From Methylomonas sp. MK1 (GTDB taxonomy: Bacteria > Pseudomonadota > Gammaproteobacteria > Methylococcales > Methylomonadaceae), in assembly GCF_000365425.1 (NCBI RefSeq), contig NZ_AQOV01000001.1, forward strand, positions 3,100,001 through 3,164,000: a stretch of 64,000 bases of DNA. The letters run 5' to 3'. The notes under the pieces are model-generated. The model did no database searches. It had not been told where the DNA came from and saw only the letters and a list, made by a program, of their open reading frames with translations. Below, piece by piece: positions 17,434-27,162 of this stretch (positions are counted from its first letter, which is position 1; each line of letters starts with the position of its first letter). The position numbers were made by a program, and so were the translations under genes.

Positions 17434-20400
17434 ATGATTAATAGCCTTATTGCAGCCGCTCTGCATCAGCGCGTGCTGGTGGCGGTGCTGGCGGTGGCGG
17501 TCACGCTGTTCGGGGTGCGCGCCGTGCAGCAGTTGTCGGTGGATGCGTTCCCGGATGTCACCAATATCCAGGTCCAAATCGCCACCGAAGCCACCGGCCG
17601 CTCGCCGGACGAAGTTGAACGTCTGGTCACCGTGCCCCTGGAAATAGCGATGGCCGGCCTGCCCGGCCTGGAAGAAATGCGTTCGATGAACAAAAACGGC
17701 TTGTCGTTGATTACCTTGATTTTCACCGATAGCACCGAAGTGTATTTTGCCCGGCAATTGGTGATGGAACGGCTGATAGAGGTGAAGCAGCAGATGCCGG
17801 AAGGTATCAATCCGGTGCTGGGGCCGGTGTCCACCGGTTTGGGCGAGGTCTATCAATACACCTTGGAACGCGACGACGACGGCCAGCGGGCCTTGACCCA
17901 GGAGGAATTGCAACAGCGCCGCGAAGCGCAGGACTGGGTGGTGCGGCCGCTGTTGCGTGGGATTCCCGGCGTCGCGGAAATCAATTCCCAGGGCGGCTAT
18001 GTCAAGCAATACCAGGTCTTGGTCAATCCCAATCGCCTGCATCACTATCGGATTTCCTTGAATGAAGTATTCGAGGCGCTGGCCAGAAATAACGCCAACA
18101 GCGGCGGCGGCGTGCTGGCGCATTATGCCGAGCAATACCTGATTCGCGGCGTCGGTTTGATCAACGAAGTCAAAGACATCGGCAATATCGTCTTGAAGGA
18201 AGAAAACGCCGTGCCCGTGCATATGCACGATGTTGCCGAAATCAAAATCGGCCATGAAGTTCGGGTTGGCGCGGTCCTTAAGGATGGCTATACCGAAGCG
18301 GTCGGTGGCGTCGTTATGATGTTACGCGGCGGTAACGCCAAGGAAGTGGTGAGCCGGATCAAGGCGCGAGTGGCGGACATCAACGCGAAAGGCATGCTCC
18401 CGCATGGCCTGAAAATTATCTCCTATTACGACCGTAGCGATCTGGTCGATGCGGCCTTGCATACCGTGACCAAGGTTCTGCTGGAAGGTATCGTCTTGGT
18501 GGTGATCGTGTTGTTCCTGTTTTTGGGCGATGTGCGTTCCAGCCTGATCGTGGTCAGCACCTTGATCGTCACGCCCTTGGTGACGTTTATCGCGATGAAT
18601 CAGCTCGGTCTTTCCGCTAATCTGATGTCGCTGGGCGGCTTGGCGATTGCGATTGGTTTAATGGTGGACGGCTCGGTGGTGGTGGTGGAAAACGCGTTTC
18701 GACTGCTCGGCGAACGCAAGGGCCGCGCCACCAGCCGGGTGAAAGTAGTGATGACCGCCGCGCAAGAAGTTGCGACACCAGTGCTGTTCGGCGTGGGTAT
18801 CATCATATTGGTATTTTTACCGCTGATGACGCTGCAAGGCATGGAAGGCAAGATGTTCGCGCCGCTGGCGTATACCATCGCGATAGCGTTGCTGATTTCG
18901 CTGATCGTGTCGCTGACCTTGTCGCCGGTACTATGCGCTTTTTTACTGGAGGGGCACGACGGCGAGCACGACACTAAGCTGATCGCCTTCATTAAACGGA
19001 TTTATTTACGAATGCTGGATTGGGCGATGGCCAATCGGTTGAAAGTGGTGGGCGGTGCGGTCGGCGTGTTTGCCGCCACGTTGGCCTTACTGCCCTTGCT
19101 GGGCACATCGTTCATTCCGGAGATGAAGGAAGGCTCCATCGTGCCGGGGATTAACCGGATGCCGAATATTTCGCTTGAGGAAAGCATCAATGTGGAAATG
19201 CAGGCGATGAAGATGGTGATGGAAATTCCCGGCGTGAAAACCGTGGTCAGCGGCGTGGGTCGCGGCGAAAGTCCGGCCGATCCGCAAGCGCAAAACGAAT
19301 CGACGCCCATCGTTACGTTGAAACCGCGGGAAGAATGGCCGAAAGGCTGGACTCAGGACGATATAGCCGATGCGATGAGCGCGAAACTCACCGAAAATCT
19401 GCCCGGCATGCAGGTGGTGATGGCGCAGCCGATTTCCGACCGGGTGGACGAAATGGTCACCGGCGTGCGCTCCGATGTAGCGGTGAAAGTCTTCGGCGAC
19501 GATCTGGCTGAACTGAAACGCCTGGCGGACGCTATTGCCGGCGTAGCCAACAGCGTGAACGGTGCTCGCGATATTCGGGTTGAGCGCCTGACCGGTCAGC
19601 AATATTTAAATATCACCGTCGATAGGCAAGCCATCGCCCGCCACGGTTTGAATGCAGCGGACATTCACGACGTCATAGAAACCGCGATAGCCGGCAAGGT
19701 GGCGACCGAGATTTATCAAGGCGAACGGCGCTTTTCGGCGGCGGTGCGTTTGCCGGAGCAATTTCGGAATAATATCGGCGCTATCGACGCGTTGATGCTG
19801 ACCTCCGCGAACGGCGCGCGCGTGCCGCTGGGCGATGTCAGCAACATCACCTTAAACGACGGCCCGGCCTTGATCAGCCGGGAAATGGGTAAACGCCGCA
19901 TCGTGGTGGGTATAAACGTTCGCGACCGGGATTTGGGCGGCTTCGTCGCCGAGCTGCAAAAAGCCGTGGCCGACAAGGTGCAATTGCCGGAAGGCTATTA
20001 TTTGCAATGGGGAGGCCAGTTCCAGAATATGGAACGAGCTTTGGGACATTTGCAGATGATCATCCCGGTCACCATCGCGGCGATTTTCTTTTTGTTGTTT
20101 ATGCTGTTTAAATCGCTGCGCTTTGCCGCATTAATTATTCTGGTGCTGCCGTTTGCGTCGATTGGCGGCATCATCACGCTGTTTCTCAGCGGCGAGTACC
20201 TGTCGGTGCCGGCTTCGGTGGGATTCATCGCCTTGTGGGGCATAGCGGTGCTGAATGGCGTGGTATTGGTGTCGTATATCCGTTCGCAGCGGGAAAGCGG
20301 CCTGAGTCTGGATTATGCGATACGGCGCGGTTGCGAACAGCGTTTTCGGCCGGTGATGATGACGGCCACGGTGGCCTTGCTGGGTCTGGTGCCGTTTTTG

Positions 20401-20559
20401 TTTGCCATCGGCCCCGGTTCCGAAGTGCAAAAGCCCTTGGCTATCGTGGTGATAGGCGGCTTGATTAGTTCCACGCTGCTGACGCTGGTGGTATTGCCGG
20501 TGTTATACGGATGGTTCGATGATCGCCGCGATATACATAAACCTTTTTCGATGAAGTAA
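17434..20559 (+). CDS. RND efflux pump, heavy-metal (CzcA/CusA) family
   Basis: A 1041-residue pump with the HME-RND opening (FGVRAVQQLSVDAFPDVTNIQ), twelve predicted membrane helices and two large periplasmic loops. In helix 4 the motif reads GGLAIAIGLMVDGSVVVVEN. The DFG aspartate of the classical cobalt/zinc/cadmium group (DFGxxxDGAxxxxEN) is replaced by AIG, while the second Asp and the Glu remain. That is closer to the AIAIG pattern of monovalent-metal pumps such as CusA, but the Met track of CusA was not checked. The gene is 3 bp after its adaptor, and its stop is followed directly by the batD ATG. Confidence 0.92.
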   Translation: MINSLIAAALHQRVLVAVLAVAVTLFGVRAVQQLSVDAFPDVTNIQVQIATEATGRSPDEVERLVTVPLEIAMAGLPGLEEMRSMNKNGLSLITLIFTDSTEVYFARQLVMERLIEVKQQMPEGINPVLGPVSTGLGEVYQYTLERDDDGQRALTQEELQQRREAQDWVVRPLLRGIPGVAEINSQGGYVKQYQVLVNPNRLHHYRISLNEVFEALARNNANSGGGVLAHYAEQYLIRGVGLINEVKDIGNIVLKEENAVPVHMHDVAEIKIGHEVRVGAVLKDGYTEAVGGVVMMLRGGNAKEVVSRIKARVADINAKGMLPHGLKIISYYDRSDLVDAALHTVTKVLLEGIVLVVIVLFLFLGDVRSSLIVVSTLIVTPLVTFIAMNQLGLSANLMSLGGLAIAIGLMVDGSVVVVENAFRLLGERKGRATSRVKVVMTAAQEVATPVLFGVGIIILVFLPLMTLQGMEGKMFAPLAYTIAIALLISLIVSLTLSPVLCAFLLEGHDGEHDTKLIAFIKRIYLRMLDWAMANRLKVVGGAVGVFAATLALLPLLGTSFIPEMKEGSIVPGINRMPNISLEESINVEMQAMKMVMEIPGVKTVVSGVGRGESPADPQAQNESTPIVTLKPREEWPKGWTQDDIADAMSAKLTENLPGMQVVMAQPISDRVDEMVTGVRSDVAVKVFGDDLAELKRLADAIAGVANSVNGARDIRVERLTGQQYLNITVDRQAIARHGLNAADIHDVIETAIAGKVATEIYQGERRFSAAVRLPEQFRNNIGAIDALMLTSANGARVPLGDVSNITLNDGPALISREMGKRRIVVGINVRDRDLGGFVAELQKAVADKVQLPEGYYLQWGGQFQNMERALGHLQMIIPVTIAAIFFLLFMLFKSLRFAALIILVLPFASIGGIITLFLSGEYLSVPASVGFIALWGIAVLNGVVLVSYIRSQRESGLSLDYAIRRGCEQRFRPVMMTATVALLGLVPFLFAIGPGSEVQKPLAIVVIGGLISSTLLTLVVLPVLYGWFDDRRDIHKPFSMK

Positions 20560-22260
20560 ATGATCAATTGTATGCATAGACATTATTGCGCGTGGCTGTT
20601 GTATGGCCTGTTAATGCTGTTGAGCACCGCGATACAGGCGGCGGAGATTCAAGTGGCGGTTGATCGCAATCCGGTCGGCCTTAACGAATCGTTTCAGATT
20701 ACCTTCACGGCCAGCGAAGATCCGGACGGCAACCCCGATTTCGCGCCCTTGCAGGAAAATTTCGAAATTCTCAGTCAGCAACGCAGCAGTAATTCGTCGT
20801 GGGTGAATGGCAAGAGCAGTCGTAGCGAACAGTGGGTTTTGCGGGCGATGGCCAAACAAGCCGGCGAGTTGTTCATTCCGCCGATTGCCTTCGGCGCCGA
20901 CAGCAGCAAGCCTTTGAAACTGGTCGTCAACGAAAATACCGCCGCTCCGCAAGGCAACGACGACATATTTCTGGACGTGACAGCCACGCCCGAGCAACCT
21001 TACGTGCAGTCGCAGGTGTTGTACACGCTGAAGTTGTTCCGCAAAGTACAGATTACCCAGGCCAGTCTTAGCGAGCCGGAGATCAAGGATGCGCTAGTCG
21101 AAAAACTGGGCGAGGACAGTACCTACGCCACCCAGATCAAGGGCGTGGATTATTGGGTGACGGAACGCAAATATGCCATTTTTCCGCAGCAAAGCGGCGT
21201 GTTTACCATTGCGCCGTTGATCTTGAATGCCGAATACCTGAGCAATCAACGCCAACCGCGTTTTAACGGCTTCTTCAATCGGCCGGATACAGAAACCCGG
21301 CGGGTGGCTTCCAAAGCCATCACTTTAAACGTACAAGCGGTGCCGGCCAGCTTTAAAGGCCCGAACTGGTTGAGCGCCGAGTCATTAAAACTTAGCGAAA
21401 CCTGGTCCGACTCTAGCCTGCAAACCAAAGTCGGCGAACCCTTGACCCGCACGCTGACGCTCAGCGCGAAAGGTGCCACGGTGGGCCAGTTACCGGAGTT
21501 GCTCGATAAGACCGCTATCGACGGTATCAAAACCTATCCGGATCAACCAGTGCTGAAGGAAGATAAGGAAAGCGACGGCTTGACCGCACTGCGCGAGGAA
21601 AAAATTGCCTTCATCCCTTCCAAGCCCGGCGAATACAGTTTGCCGGCGCTGGACATCGTTTGGTTCAACACCAAAACCCAGAAAACGGAAACCGCGCATC
21701 TGCCCAGCGTCAAGCTGACCGCTTTGGCCGGCGCAACGGATACGCAAGTGCCGGCTACGCCCGCTACATCGAGTGCGCCGCAAGAGCCGGCAACCAGCCC
21801 AGTGACCACGTCGCCGATTACTGTTACCAGCAGCAGCGATACCCGTATTTGGCAAGCGGTATCGGCGACTTTGGCACTGGGCTGGTTGCTGACTATCGTT
21901 GTGTTGTATCGTCGCCCATCCACCAAAGGTTCAACGGCCAAACGCGTTGAGCTTGTGCCGGAAACCGCGCTGGAAAAGACCCTGAAACGCGCTTGTTGGG
22001 AAAATAACCCGCAGGCCGCCAAACAGGCCTTGCTGCAATGGGGTAAGGCCGAGTTCGGCGCGGAGAGTTTGGGGGCGATTGCGGCGCATTGTACCGGGGC
22101 ACTCCGTGAAGAGATTTTGGCACTGAATCGCTTGTTATATTCCGGGCGGAATCAGGATTGGCAAGGCCGGAATCTTTGGCAGGCATTTTCTACCAAACCC
22201 GCAGCGACCAGCGGCGAGGGGAAAAGCAACGACGGTTTAGAGCCCTTGTTCAAGATCTAA
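20560..22260 (+). CDS. batD: BatD-like protein (oxygen tolerance family)
   Basis: A 566-residue exported protein: signal peptide (about residues 8-27), repeated Ig-like beta domains beginning QVAVDRNPVGLNESFQITF, a Thr/Ser/Pro-rich linker near 395-425, one membrane helix (about 430-450) and a short cytosolic helical end. This is the BatD layout. BatD normally follows batA/batB directly; here it follows a CorC gene and an RND adaptor-pump pair. The ATG at 20560 abuts the pump stop with no gap, so expression is tied to the pump. An in-frame ATG at 20572 is an alternative start. Confidence 0.88.
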   Translation: MINCMHRHYCAWLLYGLLMLLSTAIQAAEIQVAVDRNPVGLNESFQITFTASEDPDGNPDFAPLQENFEILSQQRSSNSSWVNGKSSRSEQWVLRAMAKQAGELFIPPIAFGADSSKPLKLVVNENTAAPQGNDDIFLDVTATPEQPYVQSQVLYTLKLFRKVQITQASLSEPEIKDALVEKLGEDSTYATQIKGVDYWVTERKYAIFPQQSGVFTIAPLILNAEYLSNQRQPRFNGFFNRPDTETRRVASKAITLNVQAVPASFKGPNWLSAESLKLSETWSDSSLQTKVGEPLTRTLTLSAKGATVGQLPELLDKTAIDGIKTYPDQPVLKEDKESDGLTALREEKIAFIPSKPGEYSLPALDIVWFNTKTQKTETAHLPSVKLTALAGATDTQVPATPATSSAPQEPATSPVTTSPITVTSSSDTRIWQAVSATLALGWLLTIVVLYRRPSTKGSTAKRVELVPETALEKTLKRACWENNPQAAKQALLQWGKAEFGAESLGAIAAHCTGALREEILALNRLLYSGRNQDWQGRNLWQAFSTKPAATSGEGKSNDGLEPLFKI

Positions 22261-22313
22261 GGTTCGAAGCTGTAGAGGTGCAAGATCTTGTCTATCCGCA
22301 GCTGTACGACAGC

Positions 22314-22865
22314 TCAGCCGCGCCCGTTCAGATGCGCCAAAGCCATATACAACGCGGCAATCGAACGGGCTTCACTGCATTCGCCGCTGGCTAACAAGGT
22401 ATCGATACTATTCAACGGCCAAGGCACCACTTGCAGCTCTTCCGGCTCGTCGCCGACCAGTTTTTCCGGATACAGTTCTTCGGCGAGAATAATATCTATC
22501 GTGTGTTCCAAATAGGCCGGCGCCAGCGATACGCGGTGCAAATGCTGTAACTTGGCAGCGCCGTAACCGATTTCTTCTTTCAACTCGCGATTGGCGGCGT
22601 CCAGCATGTCTTCGCCGGCATCGAGCTTGCCTTTGGGTAAGCCCAGTTCGTAACGATGGATGCCGGCGGCATATTCCCGAACCAGCAGCACCGTGTCTGC
22701 ATCCAACATCGGCACAATCAGCACCGCGCCATGCGAGGCGCTGCGGGCCAGACGCTCGTATTGGCGGCGCTCACCGTTGCTAAACTCCAGGTCCAGAGCT
22801 TCGATGCAGAATTGCCGGGTTTGGGCGATGACGGTTTGTTTCAGAATTTTCGGTCTGTTGGGCAT
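22314..22865 (-). CDS. nudE: NudE-type ADP-sugar/dinucleotide Nudix hydrolase
   Basis: A 183-residue Nudix protein. The Nudix box is complete (GKLDAGEDMLDAANRELKEE then IG). NudE hydrolyses Ap3A, ADP-ribose and NADH. The start gives PNRPKILKQTVIAQTRQF, as in E. coli NudE. It ends 53 bp from the batD stop, convergent, with only a small AGCTGT/ACAGCT palindrome between them and no T-tract. A chemoreceptor gene lies 71 bp upstream on the same strand. Confidence 0.9.
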   Translation of the reverse strand: MPNRPKILKQTVIAQTRQFCIEALDLEFSNGERRQYERLARSASHGAVLIVPMLDADTVLLVREYAAGIHRYELGLPKGKLDAGEDMLDAANRELKEEIGYGAAKLQHLHRVSLAPAYLEHTIDIILAEELYPEKLVGDEPEELQVVPWPLNSIDTLLASGECSEARSIAALYMALAHLNGRG

Positions 22866-22936
22866 CGGCTCAGGTTCTACAACTTGGTTGCTAAAGTGGG
22901 TTTGCTTTTGACGCTAAGATCCGCGCAAAAGCACTT

Positions 22937-24448
22937 CTAACTGTTGGCTAACTTGAAAAAACCAACCACGTTTTGCAGTTGTTCGGCTTGGCCGTTCAAT
23001 TCCTCGGCGGTTGCCGCCATTTCTTCCGAGGCGGCCGCGTTTTGTTGAGTAACTCTGTCCAGCTGACGCATGGCCTCGCTGATTTGTTTGATGCCGCTGG
23101 CTTGTTCGGCAGACGCTGCATTGATCTCTTGCACCAGGTCCGCCGTTTTAACGATGTCCGGTAGAACATGGCCGATGAGTACGCCGGCTTTTTCGGCAAT
23201 CGAGACGCTGTTGGAAGCCAGTTCGTTGATTTCCGCCGCCGTGGTGCGGCTGCTTTCCGCCAGTTTACGGACTTCCGCCGCCACCACGGCAAAGCCTTTA
23301 CCGTGTTCGCCGGCGGAAGCGGCTTCGATTGCCGCGTTTAAGGATAATAAATTGGTTTTGTAGGCAATATCTTCGATTAGCCCGATTTTTTTCGCAATGT
23401 GTTTCATGGCATTGACCGTTTCGATCACCGCTTCCCCGCCTTGTTTGGCCTCGCTGGCGGATTTGCCGGCCATCTGTTCGGTAACGTGAGCGTTTTCGGT
23501 ATTTTGCTGAACCGAAGCGCTGAGTTGTTCGATGGAGCTGGTGGTTTCTTCGACACTGGCCGCCTGCTCGGTGGTGGCTTGGCTGATCGATTGCGCGGTA
23601 GCGCTAACTTCCTTGGACGCGGAGCTTAATACGTCGGCGTTACCCAGAACTTGCTGTACGACGTTACTGAGCTGGTCGCGCATGCCTTTTAAATCGTACA
23701 GCAAACTGCTGTGGTCGCCTTCCCGCAGTTCTATCGCCACGGAAAGGTCGCCGGCGGCCATGGTATTGACCGCTTCGGCAGCATAGCTGGGTTCTCCGCC
23801 AAGCTGCGTCATTAAGCTTTTAGTAATCAGATAGCCGGCAACGCCGCCAATCACCACGGAAATTAGCGCCAATGTGGTAATCAAGTTAACGCTTTGATTA
23901 ACCGTTTCCTTGGCTTCTACTCCGGATTGTTTCATTAGTTTGGTTTGAAACTCGATTAGCGCGGCTACTGAATCTATATACTCGGTTTGTAACTTCCTGA
24001 CTTGAGTCAGCAGGAAATCCGTTGCTTCCGCTTGCTTACCCTCTCCGGCCAATTTGATGAACTGATCCTGGGCGGTCACGTAAGGTGTACGGGCATCCAG
24101 CACTTTTTTGAGTACGGCTTTACCTTCCACGCTGCTAATACTCTCGTCGAGTTTATCCAGGTTTTCCTTGATGGTGCGGCGCGCGTCTTGAATACGGGCC
24201 AATTCCTTATCAATGGCGGCTCGATCTTTGATAATCAGGGTATTACGCATCGAGCGGGCGATAACGTTGATGTTGCTGATGACATTATTGGCCCAGACCG
24301 TTTTCGGAAATTTATCGTTGACCATATTGTCGATGTTGGACAGCAGGTCGTTCATGCCGTTGATGCTGATGCCGGCAATAATGGCCAATAACAGTAGGAC
24401 ACCGCTGAATCCCAGGCCTAAACGGGTCCGCACTCTCATGGTACTCAT
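22937..24448 (-). CDS. Methyl-accepting chemotaxis protein
   Basis: A 503-residue chemoreceptor. The frame opens at 24526, but the ATG at 24448 has a strong AAAGGAG ahead of it and gives the standard [14 protein letters not shown] start. Helix one is at about 12-32, followed by a four-helix-bundle ligand domain (about 35-185), helix two (about 190-210), a HAMP domain and a long signalling hairpin whose tip reads [20 protein letters not shown]. The C-terminus ends without the NWETF-type pentapeptide used for CheR tethering. The ligand is unknown; the 4HB domain is compatible with small organics. No che genes are in the window. Confidence 0.93.
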   Translation of the reverse strand: MSTMRVRTRLGLGFSGVLLLLAIIAGISINGMNDLLSNIDNMVNDKFPKTVWANNVISNINVIARSMRNTLIIKDRAAIDKELARIQDARRTIKENLDKLDESISSVEGKAVLKKVLDARTPYVTAQDQFIKLAGEGKQAEATDFLLTQVRKLQTEYIDSVAALIEFQTKLMKQSGVEAKETVNQSVNLITTLALISVVIGGVAGYLITKSLMTQLGGEPSYAAEAVNTMAAGDLSVAIELREGDHSSLLYDLKGMRDQLSNVVQQVLGNADVLSSASKEVSATAQSISQATTEQAASVEETTSSIEQLSASVQQNTENAHVTEQMAGKSASEAKQGGEAVIETVNAMKHIAKKIGLIEDIAYKTNLLSLNAAIEAASAGEHGKGFAVVAAEVRKLAESSRTTAAEINELASNSVSIAEKAGVLIGHVLPDIVKTADLVQEINAASAEQASGIKQISEAMRQLDRVTQQNAAASEEMAATAEELNGQAEQLQNVVGFFKLANS

Positions 24449-24624
24449 GAATTTAACTCCTTTCGACGGCTGATGCCGGACAACACAGATATGCAAGCTT
24501 TTAATCCTTTTTCTTATAGACATCAAGCCTAGCTGAACTTGGCGATTTTCCGGTTAGAATAAAAAACTCATTAAGGCTGTGTTTGGGAACGACAAGCGCT
24601 ATTGAATGATAAGGATAAACTGAC

Positions 24625-25281
24625 ATGCTCGACTGGAAACAAATCGATACCGTGCTGTTGGATATGGACGGCACTTTGCTGGATTTGAATTTCGATAATC
24701 ATTTTTGGCAGGAGTTTGTGCCCTTGCGCTTTGCCGAACTGCACAGCCTAACGCTTGAGGACGCCAAACAGCAGTTGGCGCCGCGTTTCAAGGCGATGGA
24801 AGGCAGACTGGAATGGTATTGCCTGGATTATTGGACCCAGGAATTGGCTTTGAATATCGCCGGAATGAAGCAGGAGTTGGCTGGCTTGATTGCGGTGCAT
24901 CCACACGTCACCGAGTTTCTGGATGCTGTGCGAGCCAGCGGCAAACGCTTATTGTTGGTGACAAACGCTCATCGAGACAGTTTGAATCTGAAGATGGAAA
25001 AGACGTGTTTACAGGCGTTTTTTGATGAAATTGTTTCGTCGCATGATTTTGGTTTTGCCAAGGAGCAGCAAGGTTTTTGGCAAATCCTGCAAGATAAACA
25101 TCTGTTTGCAAAGGACAGAACGTTGCTGGTAGACGATAGTGTTGCCGTGCTGACGTCCGCCCGGACGTTCGGCATTGCTCATCTAGTGTCGATCAGCAAG
25201 CCGGATAGTCAACGGCCGGTTAAGCAGGTTGCTGAGTTTGTGGCGGTGGAGGATTTTCGGGCGTTGATGCCTGGTTTGTAG
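24625..25281 (+). CDS. yrfG: HAD-family GMP/IMP nucleotidase (YrfG-like)
   Basis: A 218-residue HAD phosphatase with motif I LDMDGTLLDL (residues 12-21), motif II LLVTNAH, the conserved Lys in GFAKEQQGFW and motif III LLVDDSVAVL. The phrase FDNHFWQEFVPLRFAE and the length match YrfG, which removes phosphate from GMP and IMP. The last 62 bp overlap the 3' end of rhlB on the other strand, so the two C-termini are encoded antisense to each other. RBS is AAGGA at a suitable distance. Confidence 0.88.
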   Translation: MLDWKQIDTVLLDMDGTLLDLNFDNHFWQEFVPLRFAELHSLTLEDAKQQLAPRFKAMEGRLEWYCLDYWTQELALNIAGMKQELAGLIAVHPHVTEFLDAVRASGKRLLLVTNAHRDSLNLKMEKTCLQAFFDEIVSSHDFGFAKEQQGFWQILQDKHLFAKDRTLLVDDSVAVLTSARTFGIAHLVSISKPDSQRPVKQVAEFVAVEDFRALMPGL

Positions 25282-26560
25282 CAGTTGCTGGGCGGGGCGG
25301 CCGGTGCTCCCTGGGTTTGTGATCCGCGCGCGGCGGGCGTTTGTCGCGCTGCATGACCCGTTCGCGCGGCTCACGTCGTTCGGGTTTGATTACGTCTTCC
25401 ACCATCAATTCCGGGGTGATGGTTTGCACCGGCACTTTCTCGCCGATGTAATCCTCGATGTCCGGCATCGAGTAAGCGTATTCCTCGCAAATAAAGCTGA
25501 TCGCCTCGCCGCTGGCACCAAAACGGGCGGTACGGCCGATCCGATGCACGTAATCCTCAACGTCCTGCGGCAAGTCGTAATTGAACACATGCGATACGTC
25601 GGGGATGTGTAAACCGCGCGCGGCTACGTCGGTCGCAATCAAGAGTGTGACCCGATTTTCCTGAAAATCATTGAGCAAGCGCTGGCGCTTTTCCTGCGGC
25701 ACGTCCCCGCTGAGCATGGCCACTTTGTGGCCGTTGGCAGCCAGATAATCGTCCAGCTGCTCGGCGCAGCGTTTGGTGTTGACGAAGACGATGCTGCGCT
25801 GCGGTTGGTGATGTTTCAGCAAGCCCAGCAACAGCGGGATTTTTTGCTCGTTGGCCGGACAGTAAGCCACTTGATTGATGGCTTTGGAAGTCACTTCCTC
25901 GGATTCGATGCGAATCAGCACCGGGTTGTTCATGTGCTCATAAGCCAGTTCGGTGACTTTATAAGACAACGTAGCGGAAAACAGCATATTCAAACGCTTT
26001 TCTGCCGGCGGCATGCGGCGCAGCAGGAAGCGGATGTCCTTGATAAAGCCCAAATCGAACATGCGGTCGGCTTCGTCCATCACGGTGACCTGGATGTTAT
26101 CCAGCGTGAACGCGCCTTGCCGGTAAAAATCGATGATGCGGCCCGGCGTGCCGATAATGATGTCGACATTGCCTTTGATTTTATCCAACTGCTTTTGGTA
26201 GTCGGTACCGCCGTAGATCAGCGCAAACTTCAGGTTCAGATACTTGCTCAGAGCAACCGCATCTTTGTGAATCTGGATAGCCAGTTCGCGGGTTGGTGCG
26301 AGAATCAGCGCGCGCGGGTTCTTGATTTTTTCGCTTTCGTCGTTGATCAGATGCTGAAAGGTTGCCAGCAGAAACGTGGCGGTTTTACCGGTGCCGGTTT
26401 GGGCTTGGCCGGCAATGTCTTTGCCTCTTAACGACAAGGGCAAAGATTTATCCTGAATCGGCGTGCAGTTGATGAATCCTGCTTCTTTCAGACCTTTGAT
26501 GATGGAGTCGGACAGCTCCAAATTGCTAAAACGCGTTTCCGTTAAATGTGTTTTCTTCAT
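25220..26560 (-). CDS. rhlB: ATP-dependent RNA helicase RhlB
   Basis: A 446-residue DEAD-box helicase with Q motif (FINCTPIQDKSLP), motif I AQTGTGKTATFLL, motif II DEADRMFDLGF, motif III SATLSYKVTE and motif VI HRIGRTARFG. RhlB works in the RNA degradosome with RNase E. The start MKKTHLTETRFSNLELSD is typical. The C-terminal tail is longer than in E. coli and rich in Pro, Arg and Gln; its last 20 codons lie antisense to the end of the HAD phosphatase gene. rhlB is divergent from trxA, the arrangement also seen in Enterobacteria where rho follows trxA. Confidence 0.94.
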   Translation of the reverse strand: MKKTHLTETRFSNLELSDSIIKGLKEAGFINCTPIQDKSLPLSLRGKDIAGQAQTGTGKTATFLLATFQHLINDESEKIKNPRALILAPTRELAIQIHKDAVALSKYLNLKFALIYGGTDYQKQLDKIKGNVDIIIGTPGRIIDFYRQGAFTLDNIQVTVMDEADRMFDLGFIKDIRFLLRRMPPAEKRLNMLFSATLSYKVTELAYEHMNNPVLIRIESEEVTSKAINQVAYCPANEQKIPLLLGLLKHHQPQRSIVFVNTKRCAEQLDDYLAANGHKVAMLSGDVPQEKRQRLLNDFQENRVTLLIATDVAARGLHIPDVSHVFNYDLPQDVEDYVHRIGRTARFGASGEAISFICEEYAYSMPDIEDYIGEKVPVQTITPELMVEDVIKPERREPRERVMQRDKRPPRADHKPREHRPPRPATATNQASTPENPPPPQTQQPA

Positions 26561-26602
26561 AGCCCGATAGAATAAACTAAAAAGCCGCGCGGTTGAAATC
26601 GA

Positions 26603-26632
26603 TTGACAATTAAAGCGCCGCGAAACTATAGT
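26603..26632 (+). promoter_or_regulatory. Sigma-70-type promoter for trxA
   Basis: TTGACA at 26603-26608 and TATAGT at 26627-26632 with an 18-bp spacer; transcription would start near 26639, leaving a leader of about 23 nt before the trxA GTG. This is the closest match to consensus noticed in the window. Confidence 0.65.
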
Positions 26633-26661
26633 CTTGACTTTGTAAACTAATGGAGAATGGC

Positions 26662-26988
26662 GTGAGCGACCTAGTCCTTCATGTATCAGACGCTGATTTT
26701 AATGAAACTGTGTTGAAAGCCGGTACGCCGGTATTGGTCGATTATTGGGCAGAATGGTGTGGTCCGTGCAAAATGATCGCCCCGGTTTTGGATGAAATTG
26801 CATCCGAGTATCAAGGCAAACTCACTGTTGCCAAGCTGAATATCGACGAAAACCCCAAAACGCCTCAGCACTACGGTGTACGAGGTATTCCGACTTTGAT
26901 GCTTTTCAAGGGCGGCGAAGTGGAAGCGACTAAAGTTGGCGCCTTAACCAAATCCCAATTGGCTGCGTTTATCGATAGCAACCTCTAA
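26662..26988 (+). CDS. trxA: Thioredoxin 1
   Basis: A 108-residue thioredoxin when started at the GTG at 26662. That start has a GGAG 7-8 bases upstream and gives [13 protein letters not shown], aligned with E. coli TrxA and of the same length; an ATG four codons earlier (26650) is less likely because it lies on that RBS. Active site WCGPCK at C33/C36, cis-proline RGIPTLMLF. General dithiol reductant of the cytosol. It precedes rho as in E. coli. Confidence 0.95.
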   Translation: MSDLVLHVSDADFNETVLKAGTPVLVDYWAEWCGPCKMIAPVLDEIASEYQGKLTVAKLNIDENPKTPQHYGVRGIPTLMLFKGGEVEATKVGALTKSQLAAFIDSNL

Positions 26989-27001
26989 ATCGAGCCGAAT
27001 C

Positions 27002-27037
27002 ACCGGATTTATTAAAAATGTTTTTGATAAGTCCGGT
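27002..27037 (+). terminator. Long stem-loop after trxA
   Basis: ACCGGATTTATTAAAAA (27002-27018) pairs with TTTTTGATAAGTCCGGT (27021-27037): 17 pairs with two G-U wobbles. It lies 14 bp after the trxA stop and is followed only by TATT, so it may act as a terminator or 3'-end stabiliser. It overlaps the -35 element of the candidate rho promoter. Confidence 0.5.
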
Positions 27038-27051
27038 TATTGCGCTAGAAT
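27024..27051 (+). promoter_or_regulatory. Candidate rho promoter
   Basis: TTGATA (27024-27029) and TAGAAT (27046-27051) with a 16-bp spacer, leaving a leader of about 105 nt before rho. Long rho leaders with autoregulation are known in E. coli; a regulatory role here is only inferred. Confidence 0.4.
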
Positions 27052-27162
27052 TTTCTCCGCTTGCTTCTTCGCATTCTGAACGTCCTTAATTAATCCAACA
27101 ACTACCTGCCGCTGTAAACAGCACTCTGCTGTTTTGCATTTCTTTCATTTCCCTTAATCAAC

